Assembly: GCA_029559475.1 (NCBI GenBank) | Contig: JAKQBN010000057.1 | Span: forward strand, 1 to 58,607 | Direction of reading: 5' to 3' | Source: a bacterium | GTDB taxonomy: Bacteria > UBA4055 | Length of the DNA stretch: 58,607 bases | Part shown: positions 15,925-24,476 of the stretch, piece by piece | Layout: the number at the start of each line of letters is the position of its first letter | How positions within the stretch are numbered: the stretch's first letter is position 1 | Notes under the pieces: generated by a model | Database searches by the model: none | The model's input: only the letters and a program-made list of their open reading frames with translations | Told to the model about the DNA's origin: nothing | Made by a program: the position numbers and the translations under genes

Positions 15925-18900
15925 ATGTTACTGCTTGTTTTTTGAATAATCTTTTTCTTCGGTTCAGGTTTTATACTTTTCGCGTTTTCCGAGCTGGACA
16001 CTACATTATAGAATTTCTTTATGTCTGTGCCTATGGTTATGCTCCACTGGCTTTGAGAAACAGTTGCGAGATAATCAAAAGTTCCGTAAGGATCGTTTGA
16101 GCCGTAAATAAGATAAGAGTTCGCATTATACATATCGTCCCAGTTGATGGTAAGAATTCCGGAGTTTACGCTGATCGTAATATTAGAAGGACTGTCTGGA
16201 GTTATCACAGGAATATAATATTCATAGCAGCCCATATCAATGTTAGAACCGTACAGTCTGGGGTTTCCTGCCATGTCTGTCTGCGGTATATAAAGTGAAC
16301 CCAGAGTTTGTTCAGTTAAGCCCGGGTAGCCGGTGTCTTTGCACTGTGATATGCTTTGCAGTTCGTAAGTCCCCGAAACAAAGAGGGGATTTATGTCAAT
16401 ATTTCCTGAGTTACTGCCGTTATATGTAACACCAGTATTCAGCCCGAATCCGGCAATTCCGCCCTGTATATCATTATAGTAGAATGACGGGTCAGTAAAA
16501 TCGTCGTTCAGATACACCTGATGCAGCCCGTTACCGAAGATTATGTTATTTATGAATCTGGGATCCGAGTTACCGTCAAGGAAAACACCGATGCTGTCAT
16601 TGTCGGCTATCGTATTGTTGACGATATATTGAGGTGAACAGCCGGATATCTTAATGCCATGCCTGTTTCCAGTAATAAGGTTGCTGGATATAACTGGAGA
16701 CGAGTTGTCGATTATGATTCCGAATTCACTAGCATTCCCGAAAATACTGTTTGATACTATTAATTTTGAACCTCCTGTGATTCTCAAACAGGAGTTCTCA
16801 ATGTCGGATACTTTTATAAAATAAAAATTGGCAGTAGCCTCGCCATAAGAAGAAGTTTCACCTGCCAGCACATAACTTCCATCATTTGTCTTAGCTATAG
16901 AGTAGCAAATATCACTTCCCGGACCTCCGAAAGTCTTTGACCACAGTTCATTTCCGTTTGAATCTGTTTTTATCAAAAAAGCATCGGACAAGTAAGATGA
17001 TGTTGATCCGGTCATCAAGTAACCGCCGTCCTCAGTCTGTATTACGGAATTAGCACATAATCCTTTGTAAGTTTTTTTCCAAATTGTAATCCCGTAAGAA
17101 TCTGTTTTTATCAACACCGGAGATGAGCCTCTTTCACCGCAAATAATGTAGCCTCCATCCGCTGTTTGAATTATCGATTTTCCAGAATCTCCGCCAAGGT
17201 CTCTACTCCATAAATAAACCCCATCAGAATTTATTTTTTCCAAGATCGCGTCTCCAGTAGCTGTATAACACCCATCGCTTGTTTGGATCACGGAATTATA
17301 CCAAGAGGCAGATCCTGCATCCCATAGCATTTCTCCATCTGAATCAGTTTTCAAAATGTAAGATCCGCAGATCACATAACCTCCGTCTGCTGCTTGGATT
17401 ACAGAATTTCCCCATTCGTTTATAGGGCTATATGGTGCAGGAGTTAAATTCTTAGACCACAGTTCATTCCCGTTAGAATCTGTTTTAATTAGATATATAT
17501 CGCTTTCTGAATAATCGTTAAAGGATTTTGTGTCGCCGGCAATAATATAACAACCGTCTGTTGTTTTTGAAATTGAATATCCCTTGTCATAATCAGTACC
17601 CCCGTATGTTTTGGACCACAATTCATTACCATAAGAGTCTGTCTTTAACAGGTAAACATCTCCATAAGTTGAATAATCGAAATTATACCCGCATATTAAA
17701 AAACCTCCGTCATCTGCCTGAACACACTGCTGAGCGTTTGCTCCTATCGGATCTCCATAATTCTTAATGAACGCCGTCGATTCTGACCTTGTTTTTATTT
17801 CAGCATATAGTATTCTCGAACTGTCTGCGCTCGCAGAGTTGTGAAAGTCTATAGTCGTGTCTATAAACTTAACCGAATTACCCGGAATACCTGTAGCGTT
17901 CAGCCGTCCGTTTACATTAAGACCGTAAATTCCAATGTCATTAACTTTAACACCCGGCTCGATGGTAAGCGTGTTCGCCGTTTCAACATAAACGCTGTCG
18001 GATAATATGTACGGAGAATTTGCTTCGTACCATGTGCCGCTGACGCTGCCGGCTTGCACGAGAGTGCCTTTAATTGTAAAATACGGCGACAGGCCATAAA
18101 CTGAACTGAACATATTTGATTTTATTTTTATGCTGTAATCGGAACCCATAGTAAATGAGGGTTCGTAAATATTCCATCTGAATATTCCGTTTGACTGAGA
18201 TGTAAAAGTTTTTTTAATAACACTGCCTTTCCATAACTCGATTATGACATCTTCAGGTATGTTGTCGTTCCATGTAATGAGAGTGTCTGAGAGCATTTCA
18301 AGTACCGTTCCGCCAGTTGGAAAAGTCAGAGTAATATAGCCATCATCAATTAAGAAAGGTGAGCTTTCGTCAAATACCGAAGGATATATCTTTGAGGCTA
18401 TTTTGACAGTGTAATTCTTTCCATAAATGTCAACAGGAACGGTCCACAAGAACGATCCGTCGTTTGCCGCTGAAACTGCAATTGTATCTATTGGCGTTCC
18501 GGAGTCGTTTAGAGTTATAAGAAGGTCTTCTTGAAATCCCGTAGAATTCCATGTTATCTCGAACAAACTTCCTCTGGGGAGGCTTTCTCCACCTATTGGA
18601 GATTTTAGATCAATATTGCCGATGTTAACTGAAAAATATCCGTCCGAATAATCATAAGTAGTCGGTGTTAACGCGGAAGTTATTCTTATCTTATAGTTTG
18701 TTCCGTAAAGTTCGTTCGGTATGTCTGCAGTATATGAACCGTCGCTAGGGGTTAATGATACTACTGGAAGCAAAAACGATCCGTTCTGATAAAGGTCTAT
18801 TCTTACATCTCCTGAAATGTTGTCTTCCCACGTGATTTTGAACGAACTGCCTCTGTAAAGAGTCTCACCCCCATTCGGTGAAGTAACTGTAATGTAGCCG

Positions 18901-18950
18901 AACAGCGACATTGAGCATAGTGTTATAAACGATAAGACAATTTTTCTCAT
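15921..18950 (-). CDS. large secreted protein with Kre9-like, PQQ/kelch-like, beta-helix and FN3 regions
   Basis: The 1009-residue product has a signal peptide (MRKIVLSFITLCSMSLFG). Three Kre9/Knh1-like repeats follow at about 20-105, 108-200 and 203-295, each with (T/K)(S/F)P.GG..L followed by I(T)W(E/N/D). Next come about eight repeats of the KTDS.GN.LWSKT..G type (about 395-720), a right-handed beta-helix region (about 735-880), and an FN3-like domain (about 915-985). No sorting domain is obvious at the C-terminus, which is basic. Proteins of this style are exported adhesins or envelope proteins in FCB-type bacteria. Lying between hsdM and hsdS, flanked by direct repeats of the hsdM end, it is out of place and probably inserted there. 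Confidence 0.75.
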   Translation of the reverse strand: MRKIVLSFITLCSMSLFGYITVTSPNGGETLYRGSSFKITWEDNISGDVRIDLYQNGSFLLPVVSLTPSDGSYTADIPNELYGTNYKIRITSALTPTTYDYSDGYFSVNIGNIDLKSPIGGESLPRGSLFEITWNSTGFQEDLLITLNDSGTPIDTIAVSAANDGSFLWTVPVDIYGKNYTVKIASKIYPSVFDESSPFLIDDGYITLTFPTGGTVLEMLSDTLITWNDNIPEDVIIELWKGSVIKKTFTSQSNGIFRWNIYEPSFTMGSDYSIKIKSNMFSSVYGLSPYFTIKGTLVQAGSVSGTWYEANSPYILSDSVYVETANTLTIEPGVKVNDIGIYGLNVNGRLNATGIPGNSVKFIDTTIDFHNSASADSSRILYAEIKTRSESTAFIKNYGDPIGANAQQCVQADDGGFLICGYNFDYSTYGDVYLLKTDSYGNELWSKTYGGTDYDKGYSISKTTDGCYIIAGDTKSFNDYSESDIYLIKTDSNGNELWSKNLTPAPYSPINEWGNSVIQAADGGYVICGSYILKTDSDGEMLWDAGSASWYNSVIQTSDGCYTATGDAILEKINSDGVYLWSRDLGGDSGKSIIQTADGGYIICGERGSSPVLIKTDSYGITIWKKTYKGLCANSVIQTEDGGYLMTGSTSSYLSDAFLIKTDSNGNELWSKTFGGPGSDICYSIAKTNDGSYVLAGETSSYGEATANFYFIKVSDIENSCLRITGGSKLIVSNSIFGNASEFGIIIDNSSPVISSNLITGNRHGIKISGCSPQYIVNNTIADNDSIGVFLDGNSDPRFINNIIFGNGLHQVYLNDDFTDPSFYYNDIQGGIAGFGLNTGVTYNGSNSGNIDINPLFVSGTYELQSISQCKDTGYPGLTEQTLGSLYIPQTDMAGNPRLYGSNIDMGCYEYYIPVITPDSPSNITISVNSGILTINWDDMYNANSYLIYGSNDPYGTFDYLATVSQSQWSITIGTDIKKFYNVVSSSENAKSIKPEPKKKIIQKTSSNI

Positions 18951-18975
18951 TTTACTTTTCTCTTTTCAGTTTTAT

Positions 18976-19002
18976 TTTTTTTCATATCTCAAATCCAATG
19001 CT
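18976..19002. repeat. hsdM-tail direct repeat, copy A (original, end of hsdM)
   Basis: This is the genuine 3' end of hsdM (Ser-Ile-Gly-Phe-Glu-Ile-stop), where ATATGA joins the stop to an overlapping ATG. The ATG opens only a 12-codon frame ([12 protein letters not shown]) that ends on the start of the secreted-protein gene. These 12 codons resemble the start of the AlbA/GHKL gene, as if they were a remnant of it. Confidence 0.8.
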
Positions 19003-20505
19003 TTTCAAGTTCTCTCTGATGCGTTCTTCAAGCTCTTTTGACTGCCTGAACTGAGCGGATAACTCTGTCGTCAGTACTTCCATTTTTTCTTCGAATGAAA
19101 TCCCGTCATCAATTTCATCTTCGATGCCTACATATCTGCCTGGCGTGAGTATATAATCGTGGGTTTTGATCTCATCGAGCGTGGCTGAGCTGCAGAACCC
19201 TTTTATATCTTCGTATTTGCCGTTTTTATTTCTCCAGTTATGGTAAGTGCCTGCTATTTTCTGAATGTCGTCATCGTTAAGCTCTCGTGTTTTTCGCGTG
19301 ACCATTTCACCGAGCTTGCGGGCATCTATGAAAAGAACTTCGTTCTCTCTGCTTCGGTAAGCGGGATTTTTCTTGTTTCTGTTTAATATCCATAGTGAGA
19401 CCGGAATCCCTGTAGTATAGAAAAGCTGTGAAGGCATCGCCACTATGCAGTCAACAACATGCCCGTTAAGCATATTCTTTCTGATCTCGCCTTCGCTTGA
19501 AGTATTTGATGATAAAGCTCCGTTCGCGAGTACTATGCCTGCGCTTCCGTTGGGAGCGAGATGTGTGACCATGTGAGACAGCCACGCGTAATTCGCGTTA
19601 CCCGTCGGAGGTGTACCGAAAATCCATCGGGGATCATCAAGAAGTCTGTTGCCGCCCCAGTCTGAAATATTGAACGGCGGATTAGCCAGAATATAGTCAG
19701 CCTTTAGAGTTTTGTGAAGGTCGTTATGAAAAGTGTCAGCGTGGAACTGTCCGAGATTTCCGTCAATACCTCTTATAGCGAGATTCATCTTGCAGAGGCG
19801 CCATGTGGTCGGATTGCTTTCCTGCCCGTAGATCGAAATATCACCGATAGTGCCTGAATGCTCTTCCACGAATTTCTCGCTCGAAACGAACATACCGCCA
19901 GATCCGCAGCACGGGTCGTAAATTCTGCCTTTGTACGGCTCAAGTAATTCAACTAAAGTTTTTACGATACATTTAGGCGTGTAGAACTCTCCCCCGCCCT
20001 TTCCTTCGGAACTTGCGAATCTGCCCAGGAAATATTCATAAACTCTGCCGAGTGTATCTTTATCTCTGCCTTCCTTATCCCCGACTTTGATGTTTGACAT
20101 AAGGTCAACAAGCTCTCCGAGTCTTCTTTTATCAAGATCGGGTCTGCCGTAATTCTTGTTCAGAACGCCCTTGAGTGAACCGTTTTCTTTTTCGATCTCG
20201 ATCATAGCTTCGTCAATAATAATGCCTATCTCAGGTTTCTTTGCGTTATCCTGCAGATGCTTCCATCTTGCTTTGACAGGCACCCAGAAAATATTTTCTG
20301 AAGAGTATTCATCCCTGTCCTCTTCAAAGCCTTCGCCCTCTTTGGCAAGCTGATTATATTTCTCCTCGAATGTATCTGAAATATATTTCAAAAATATCAG
20401 GCCCAGAACCACATGCTTATATTCCGCTGGATCAAGATTATTTCTCATCTTATCCGCAGCAAGCCACAATTTTTCTTCAAAACCTACACTGTCGCCGTTC
20501 GCCAT
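18982..20505 (-). CDS. hsdM: type I restriction-modification methyltransferase subunit M (HsdM)
   Basis: The 507-residue product is the N6-adenine methyltransferase subunit of the type I enzyme. The helical N-terminal domain ([20 protein letters not shown]) comes first, then the SAM-binding motif ([13 protein letters not shown], near 200) and the catalytic NPPF motif ([14 protein letters not shown], near 280). The C-terminal region is complete. It is the first gene of the locus, with a strong promoter at 20539-20567 and a GGAG ribosome site. Host DNA modification also needs HsdS, which is interrupted here. Confidence 0.96.
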   Translation of the reverse strand: MANGDSVGFEEKLWLAADKMRNNLDPAEYKHVVLGLIFLKYISDTFEEKYNQLAKEGEGFEEDRDEYSSENIFWVPVKARWKHLQDNAKKPEIGIIIDEAMIEIEKENGSLKGVLNKNYGRPDLDKRRLGELVDLMSNIKVGDKEGRDKDTLGRVYEYFLGRFASSEGKGGGEFYTPKCIVKTLVELLEPYKGRIYDPCCGSGGMFVSSEKFVEEHSGTIGDISIYGQESNPTTWRLCKMNLAIRGIDGNLGQFHADTFHNDLHKTLKADYILANPPFNISDWGGNRLLDDPRWIFGTPPTGNANYAWLSHMVTHLAPNGSAGIVLANGALSSNTSSEGEIRKNMLNGHVVDCIVAMPSQLFYTTGIPVSLWILNRNKKNPAYRSRENEVLFIDARKLGEMVTRKTRELNDDDIQKIAGTYHNWRNKNGKYEDIKGFCSSATLDEIKTHDYILTPGRYVGIEDEIDDGISFEEKMEVLTTELSAQFRQSKELEERIRENLKSIGFEI

Positions 20506-20538
20506 ACCTACTCCGTTTTTTGTATATAACTGTTAAGG

Positions 20539-20567
20539 AATATATCTTTATTGCGGCTGATTATCAA
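20539..20567 (-). promoter_or_regulatory. sigma-70 promoter of the hsdM locus
   Basis: On the minus strand TTGATA (20562-20567) and TATATT (20539-20544) are 17 bp apart, 33 bp upstream of the hsdM ATG. It is back to back with the nadA promoter, and there is no gene in the 151 bp between. Confidence 0.7.
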
Positions 20568-20616
20568 GAAATTAGATTCTTAAAAAACGTGAATAATACT
20601 CGCAATACATATGTTA

Positions 20617-20645
20617 TTGACATTAATATTTAACTTAACTATATT
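20617..20645 (+). promoter_or_regulatory. consensus sigma-70 promoter of nadA
   Basis: A perfect TTGACA (20617-20622), a 17-bp spacer and TATATT (20640-20645) are present. The -10 element ends only 11 bp before the first possible nadA ATG, so the leader would be about 5 nt. Confidence 0.8.
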
Positions 20646-20656
20646 ATTGCGAAAAA

Positions 20657-21625
20657 ATGGATAAGAGTATGTCCGGCACTAAAAATACAGAAAAAGAATT
20701 ATCGAAACAGGAACTTATAGAAAAAATTCTTAAGCTTAAAAAAAAGAAGAACGCTGTCATTCTTGCGCATTCCTATCAGGATTCCGAGGTTCAGCTCGTC
20801 GCGGACTTTACGGGTGATTCTTTAGAACTTTCGAGAAAAGCAGCTTCGACAGATGCGGATATTATCGTATTCTGCGGCGTTGATTTTATGGCTCAGAGCG
20901 CTAAGATCCTTTCTCCTGATAAAAAAGTTCTGCTGCCAGAGATAACCGCTAAATGCCCCATGGCGGCAATGTGCGATGCTGAAGGCTTGAGGGAACTGAA
21001 GGCAAAACACCCTGACGCGGTAGTAATTTCATATATAAATTCATCGGCTGAAGTGAAGGCGGAAAGCGACTGTATCTGCACTTCATCTAACGCGGTTAAG
21101 ATCGTTGAGCATTACAAAGATAAAAAGATAATTTTTACGCCTGATAAGAATCTCGGTTATTATTGCAGCATGACCACAGGCGCGGACATGATCTTATGGA
21201 ACGGGCACTGCTACGTTCACGACGAATTCAGCATCGGGGATATTTACATAGCCAAGCACGAACATCCCGACTGCCTGCTTCTCGTTCATCCCGAATCACC
21301 GAAGGATGTTCTGGAAAAAGCCGATTTTATAGGTTCTACTTCTCAGATAATAAAATTTGTCGAAGAGAACATTGAGAACATGAATGAAAAAGCCGGAGTC
21401 ATCATAGGCACCGAAATAGAAATAGCGAAAACTCTACAGATGAGATTCCCTTCAAAAAGAATCTATCCTCTGGCCGATCATGCCGTATGCCTGCAGATGA
21501 AAGCGACCGACCTTTCAAAAGTCTATAATTCTCTGCTTAATGATGAGTTCGAAATATTAATTGAAGAAGAAATCCGAAAAAAAGCCCTGAAAGCTTTGAA
21601 TAAAATGCTTGAATTAAGTAAATAA
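20657..21625 (+). CDS. nadA: quinolinate synthase NadA
   Basis: NadA condenses iminoaspartate with dihydroxyacetone phosphate to quinolinate in NAD synthesis, using a [4Fe-4S] cluster. The 322-residue product shows the family pattern: AHSYQDSEVQ (near 36), FCGVDFMAQSAKIL, the AKCPMAAMC segment, NLGYYCSMTTGADMILWNGHCYVHD and the C-terminal PLADHAVCLQM with a cluster Cys. No nadB or nadC is in the window. The ATG at 20657 would be almost leaderless. An in-frame ATG at 20669 with GGATAAGAG before it is an alternative. The gene starts a plus-strand run that reaches 24456. Confidence 0.95.
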   Translation: MDKSMSGTKNTEKELSKQELIEKILKLKKKKNAVILAHSYQDSEVQLVADFTGDSLELSRKAASTDADIIVFCGVDFMAQSAKILSPDKKVLLPEITAKCPMAAMCDAEGLRELKAKHPDAVVISYINSSAEVKAESDCICTSSNAVKIVEHYKDKKIIFTPDKNLGYYCSMTTGADMILWNGHCYVHDEFSIGDIYIAKHEHPDCLLLVHPESPKDVLEKADFIGSTSQIIKFVEENIENMNEKAGVIIGTEIEIAKTLQMRFPSKRIYPLADHAVCLQMKATDLSKVYNSLLNDEFEILIEEEIRKKALKALNKMLELSK

Positions 21626-21638
21626 ACGGCCTGAAATT

Positions 21639-22271
21639 ATGCTGATAGAAATGCATGAGGAAAACCCGAAAAAACGCGACATAGATACCGTAGTAGGCAT
21701 TTTAAAGAACGGGGGAGTTATAATTTATCCGACCGATACCGGATATGCGTTCGGATGCGACCTTTTTAACAAAAAAGCGCTTGAAAAACTGATCATGGTC
21801 AAAAAAGTTGACAAGAGAAAAACCTTCTCTTTCGTCTGCGCAAATTTAAGCCAGCTGAGCGAATATGCCGACTGCCCGAAAAACTGCTTTATGATAATCA
21901 AGGATTTTTTGCCTGGTCCATACACCTTCATCATGAAAGCTCTAAATTCCGTTTCGAGAACGGTCTCAGGCGAAAAAAAGAAAGTTGGAATAAGAATACC
22001 TCTGAACAATATAGATAAAGCGTTAGTTGAAGGATTGGGTAACCCTCTTATCAGTTCGAGCTTAAATAAATATTCAGAGATCATAGAGGGAGATATAAAT
22101 CCGCTTTCCGATCCCGCGGAGATCGATAAAATATACGGGAGGCAGGTTGACGCGATAATCGACTGCGGTGTGATAGACCCGGAGTTCTCGACAGTGATAG
22201 ACCTGAGCGGAGATGAAATTGAAATTATTAGAGAAGGGAAAGGTCCGATTGACAGACTCATTGAAAAATAA
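21639..22271 (+). CDS. YrdC/Sua5-superfamily protein, YciO-like
   Basis: The 210-residue product has the YrdC fold signature (GGVIIYPTDTGYAFGCD, residues 28-44; FLPGPYTFIMKA; GIRIPLN; ISSSLNKYSE). The DKRKTFSFVCANLSQLSEYA stretch is closer to YciO than to TsaC. TsaC makes threonylcarbamoyl-AMP for tRNA modification, and YciO is a slower relative. This may be the only such enzyme of the organism and could serve TsaD (1168-2175). It starts 13 bp after nadA. Confidence 0.85.
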   Translation: MLIEMHEENPKKRDIDTVVGILKNGGVIIYPTDTGYAFGCDLFNKKALEKLIMVKKVDKRKTFSFVCANLSQLSEYADCPKNCFMIIKDFLPGPYTFIMKALNSVSRTVSGEKKKVGIRIPLNNIDKALVEGLGNPLISSSLNKYSEIIEGDINPLSDPAEIDKIYGRQVDAIIDCGVIDPEFSTVIDLSGDEIEIIREGKGPIDRLIEK

Positions 22272-23220
22272 ATTCCTGACATTCACACTGCTTTCAACTT
22301 CGGTTCTGCTTTTCGGAAGCGGAAAATACGCCGGAGAATTCATAAGCGGAGGGGTTGACGCGCGTAGCCTGTCTCTTGGAAATATCATATTGACATCTTT
22401 CGAAAATCCTTCGGCGGTATATTTTAATCCCGCATTTCTTCCTGAAACTGACTTCGACGGAGTGATTTTATCCCACTCTGAAAGATTCGAAGGGATAGTT
22501 CAGCAGGAGTTCGCTGCATATAAAACCCGTTATTCGGGAATTGACATTGGCGCTGCGCTGATATGGATAAACATTGACGGTATCACTCTCACTAAGCTTG
22601 AGAACGAACAGGAAATTCCCGGTGAGGACAACAGAATACTGCCGGACGGTTCTGTCAGCGATAACGAATTCGCTTTTTTTCTTTCGCTTGGTAAGAAATA
22701 CAACGATAAAATGAATTGGGGCGCAGGAGTAAAATTCCTCTATAAGACGTTTGAAGAAGAATCGGCCGCCGGACTCGGATTTGATGTCTCGGGGCTGTAT
22801 AAATTCAATGACAAGATCCTGGCCGGACTAAAACTTCAGGACGTTACGACCTCGGCACTTTTCTGGACTACAGGCACAAACGAATTTGTAAGCCCTTCAG
22901 TTCTTTTCAGCGCGGAATATAACGGCAGAATAAATTACTTTCTGACCGATTATAAAATCATCGGCGGGACAAAGATCAGGACAGAGAATTATAAAGAGTA
23001 TTCGCTGGCTTCGATAGGATTCGCGGATGTGGTACTCTCAGCGGGACTTGAGCTCAAATACAATTTCATTTTCCTGAGGGGCGGATATAATTCTGATGAT
23101 ACCTGGTCTGCGGGAAGCGGGCTTGCATATTCGGGATTTCTGCTCGATTACGCTTTCAAACCGGATTTCGAAGACCTCGGGAATACTCATAAATTAAGCT
23201 TATCTTACATGTGGAAGTAA
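22249..23220 (+). CDS. PorV/UPF0164-type outer-membrane beta-barrel protein
   Basis: The product of about 323 residues has a signal peptide (SLKNKFLTFTLLSTSVLLFG). It then shows the pattern of PorV/UPF0164 barrels (GGVDARSLSLGNI, PSAVYFNPAFLP) and many alternating strands that end in an aromatic residue (LSLSYMWK). I prefer the TTG at 22249, which has GGGAAAGG at a good distance; the ATG at 22213 is possible but overlaps the YciO-like gene by 59 bp and has no well-spaced ribosome site. The role is likely in outer-membrane transport or as a secretion accessory; the specific partner is unknown. Confidence 0.75.
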   Translation: MTDSLKNKFLTFTLLSTSVLLFGSGKYAGEFISGGVDARSLSLGNIILTSFENPSAVYFNPAFLPETDFDGVILSHSERFEGIVQQEFAAYKTRYSGIDIGAALIWINIDGITLTKLENEQEIPGEDNRILPDGSVSDNEFAFFLSLGKKYNDKMNWGAGVKFLYKTFEEESAAGLGFDVSGLYKFNDKILAGLKLQDVTTSALFWTTGTNEFVSPSVLFSAEYNGRINYFLTDYKIIGGTKIRTENYKEYSLASIGFADVVLSAGLELKYNFIFLRGGYNSDDTWSAGSGLAYSGFLLDYAFKPDFEDLGNTHKLSLSYMWK

Positions 23221-23224
23221 AAAA

Positions 23225-23629
23225 TTGGATAACGCGACTGTAAAAAAAGTTGAAAGCGGTTACGCTTTTATCGAAATGGAAATAACCTCCGGATGCAGGG
23301 ACTGCGAAAATAGAGCCGTCTGTATGGCGGGCGATAAACCTGCTCTAACACGTATTGAGAACAAGATCGGCCTTACTGAAGGCGACAGGATCGAACTCGA
23401 CATTCCGCCGAAGGAAAAGATCACGGCCGGATTTCTGCTTTTCATACTCCCCCTGCTTTTTCTCATAGCGGGATATTACATCGGCTATATGATAAAACCT
23501 GAAGAAACCGCAGGGATAATCGGCGGGATCATCGGACTTGCCATAGGACTCAGCGATATAATTCTGCTCCAGAAACTTCTGAAAAAAACTTCCTACTTAA
23601 AACCCCGGTCTGTCAGAAAGATCTCCTGA
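23225..23629 (+). CDS. RseC/MucC-family (SoxR-reducing system) membrane protein
   Basis: The 134-residue product has an N-terminal Cys cluster (CRDCENRAVC, near 20-30) in a small beta domain and two membrane helices (about 67-86 and 94-114). This is the layout of RseC/MucC proteins, which associate with Rnf complexes or electron transfer to SoxR. No Rnf genes are nearby. Translation starts at TTG 23225, with GGAAG from the end of the upstream gene as ribosome site. The stop overlaps the next ATG by one base (TGATG). Confidence 0.82.
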   Translation: MDNATVKKVESGYAFIEMEITSGCRDCENRAVCMAGDKPALTRIENKIGLTEGDRIELDIPPKEKITAGFLLFILPLLFLIAGYYIGYMIKPEETAGIIGGIIGLAIGLSDIILLQKLLKKTSYLKPRSVRKIS

Positions 23630-24456
23630 TGAGATACTACATTCAGATAATACGACCGCTGAATCTGCTGATCACGGCATTCGCATCTGCGGCGGCATAC
23701 TTTATCGTTGCTGAAAAGCTCGATTATTCTGTTCTCACTCTTATAATCATTTCGACCGTTCTCACTGCAGGTGCGGGGAACATCATCAACGACATCCTCG
23801 ATATTGATATCGATACGGTCAATAAACCTTTGAGACCCCTTCCTTCCAAAAATATGAAGGTAAGCGCGGCTTATATTTTATACTTTGTTCTTGCCGCAGG
23901 ATCCATAACCGCAGGATTTTTTCTCGGGTATCATTCATTCGCGGCGGTAATACTTGTAAATTTCATTCTTCTTTTATACACGGTCTTTCTGAAAAGAAAA
24001 CCGTTCTGGGGAAATTTTGTTGTCGCTTTCATAGGCGGATACCTTTTCTATTTCTGCAGCATCACAGCGGGAAATTTCTCAAAGATATTACCTTTAGCGA
24101 TCTCTGCTTTTCTTTTTCATTTCATACGGGAGATAATTAAAGACATCGCGGATATAAAAGGCGACAGTCACGCAAGAGCCGATACTATGGCTATCAGGAT
24201 CGGAGTAAAAAAAACGGTTAATCTTGTCAGAGCTCTGATGATCACTCTTGCGTTCTATCTGACTTACCTGATGCTGTCAGGAAACTATTCAGTAATATTC
24301 CCTGTAATAATTCTCGCAGCGGTTTTCCCTGTGATCGTCTTTATAATGATATCGCTTTACAGGGACGCTGAGAATATTAATTATGAAAGACTCAGCATGA
24401 TCATGAAAATAGACATGATCTTCGGCATTCTCGCTTTTTATTTCGGTATATTATAA
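23629..24456 (+). CDS. UbiA-family prenyltransferase, (di)geranylgeranylglyceryl phosphate synthase-like
   Basis: The 275-residue product has about nine membrane helices and the two Asp-rich motifs of UbiA enzymes: NDILDIDID with NKPLRPLPS (about 52-70) and DIADIKGD (near 180). The first motif and overall length resemble the geranylgeranylglycerol-phosphate geranylgeranyltransferases of archaeal ether-lipid synthesis more than UbiA/MenA. Homologues of these occur in some FCB-group bacteria. An alternative is a chlorophyll/quinone-type prenyltransferase; I cannot decide from sequence alone. It is coupled to the RseC-like gene by a 1-bp overlap. Confidence 0.75.
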   Translation: MRYYIQIIRPLNLLITAFASAAAYFIVAEKLDYSVLTLIIISTVLTAGAGNIINDILDIDIDTVNKPLRPLPSKNMKVSAAYILYFVLAAGSITAGFFLGYHSFAAVILVNFILLLYTVFLKRKPFWGNFVVAFIGGYLFYFCSITAGNFSKILPLAISAFLFHFIREIIKDIADIKGDSHARADTMAIRIGVKKTVNLVRALMITLAFYLTYLMLSGNYSVIFPVIILAAVFPVIVFIMISLYRDAENINYERLSMIMKIDMIFGILAFYFGIL

Positions 24457-24476
24457 ATTTCTTTGTGTTTAAAAAA

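Noticed and set aside
17000-17800. CRISPR-like or tandem DNA repeats in the secreted-protein gene
   Set aside because: The regularity is at protein level (degenerate KTDS.GN.LWSKT repeats) and units differ in DNA sequence and length; no direct-repeat/spacer array exists in the window.
22213-22248. ATG at 22213 as start of the PorV-like gene
   Set aside because: It lies inside the YciO-like gene with GGAG directly abutting the codon; the TTG at 22249 has better-spaced GGGAAAGG and leaves a standard signal peptide. Not excluded, only less likely.
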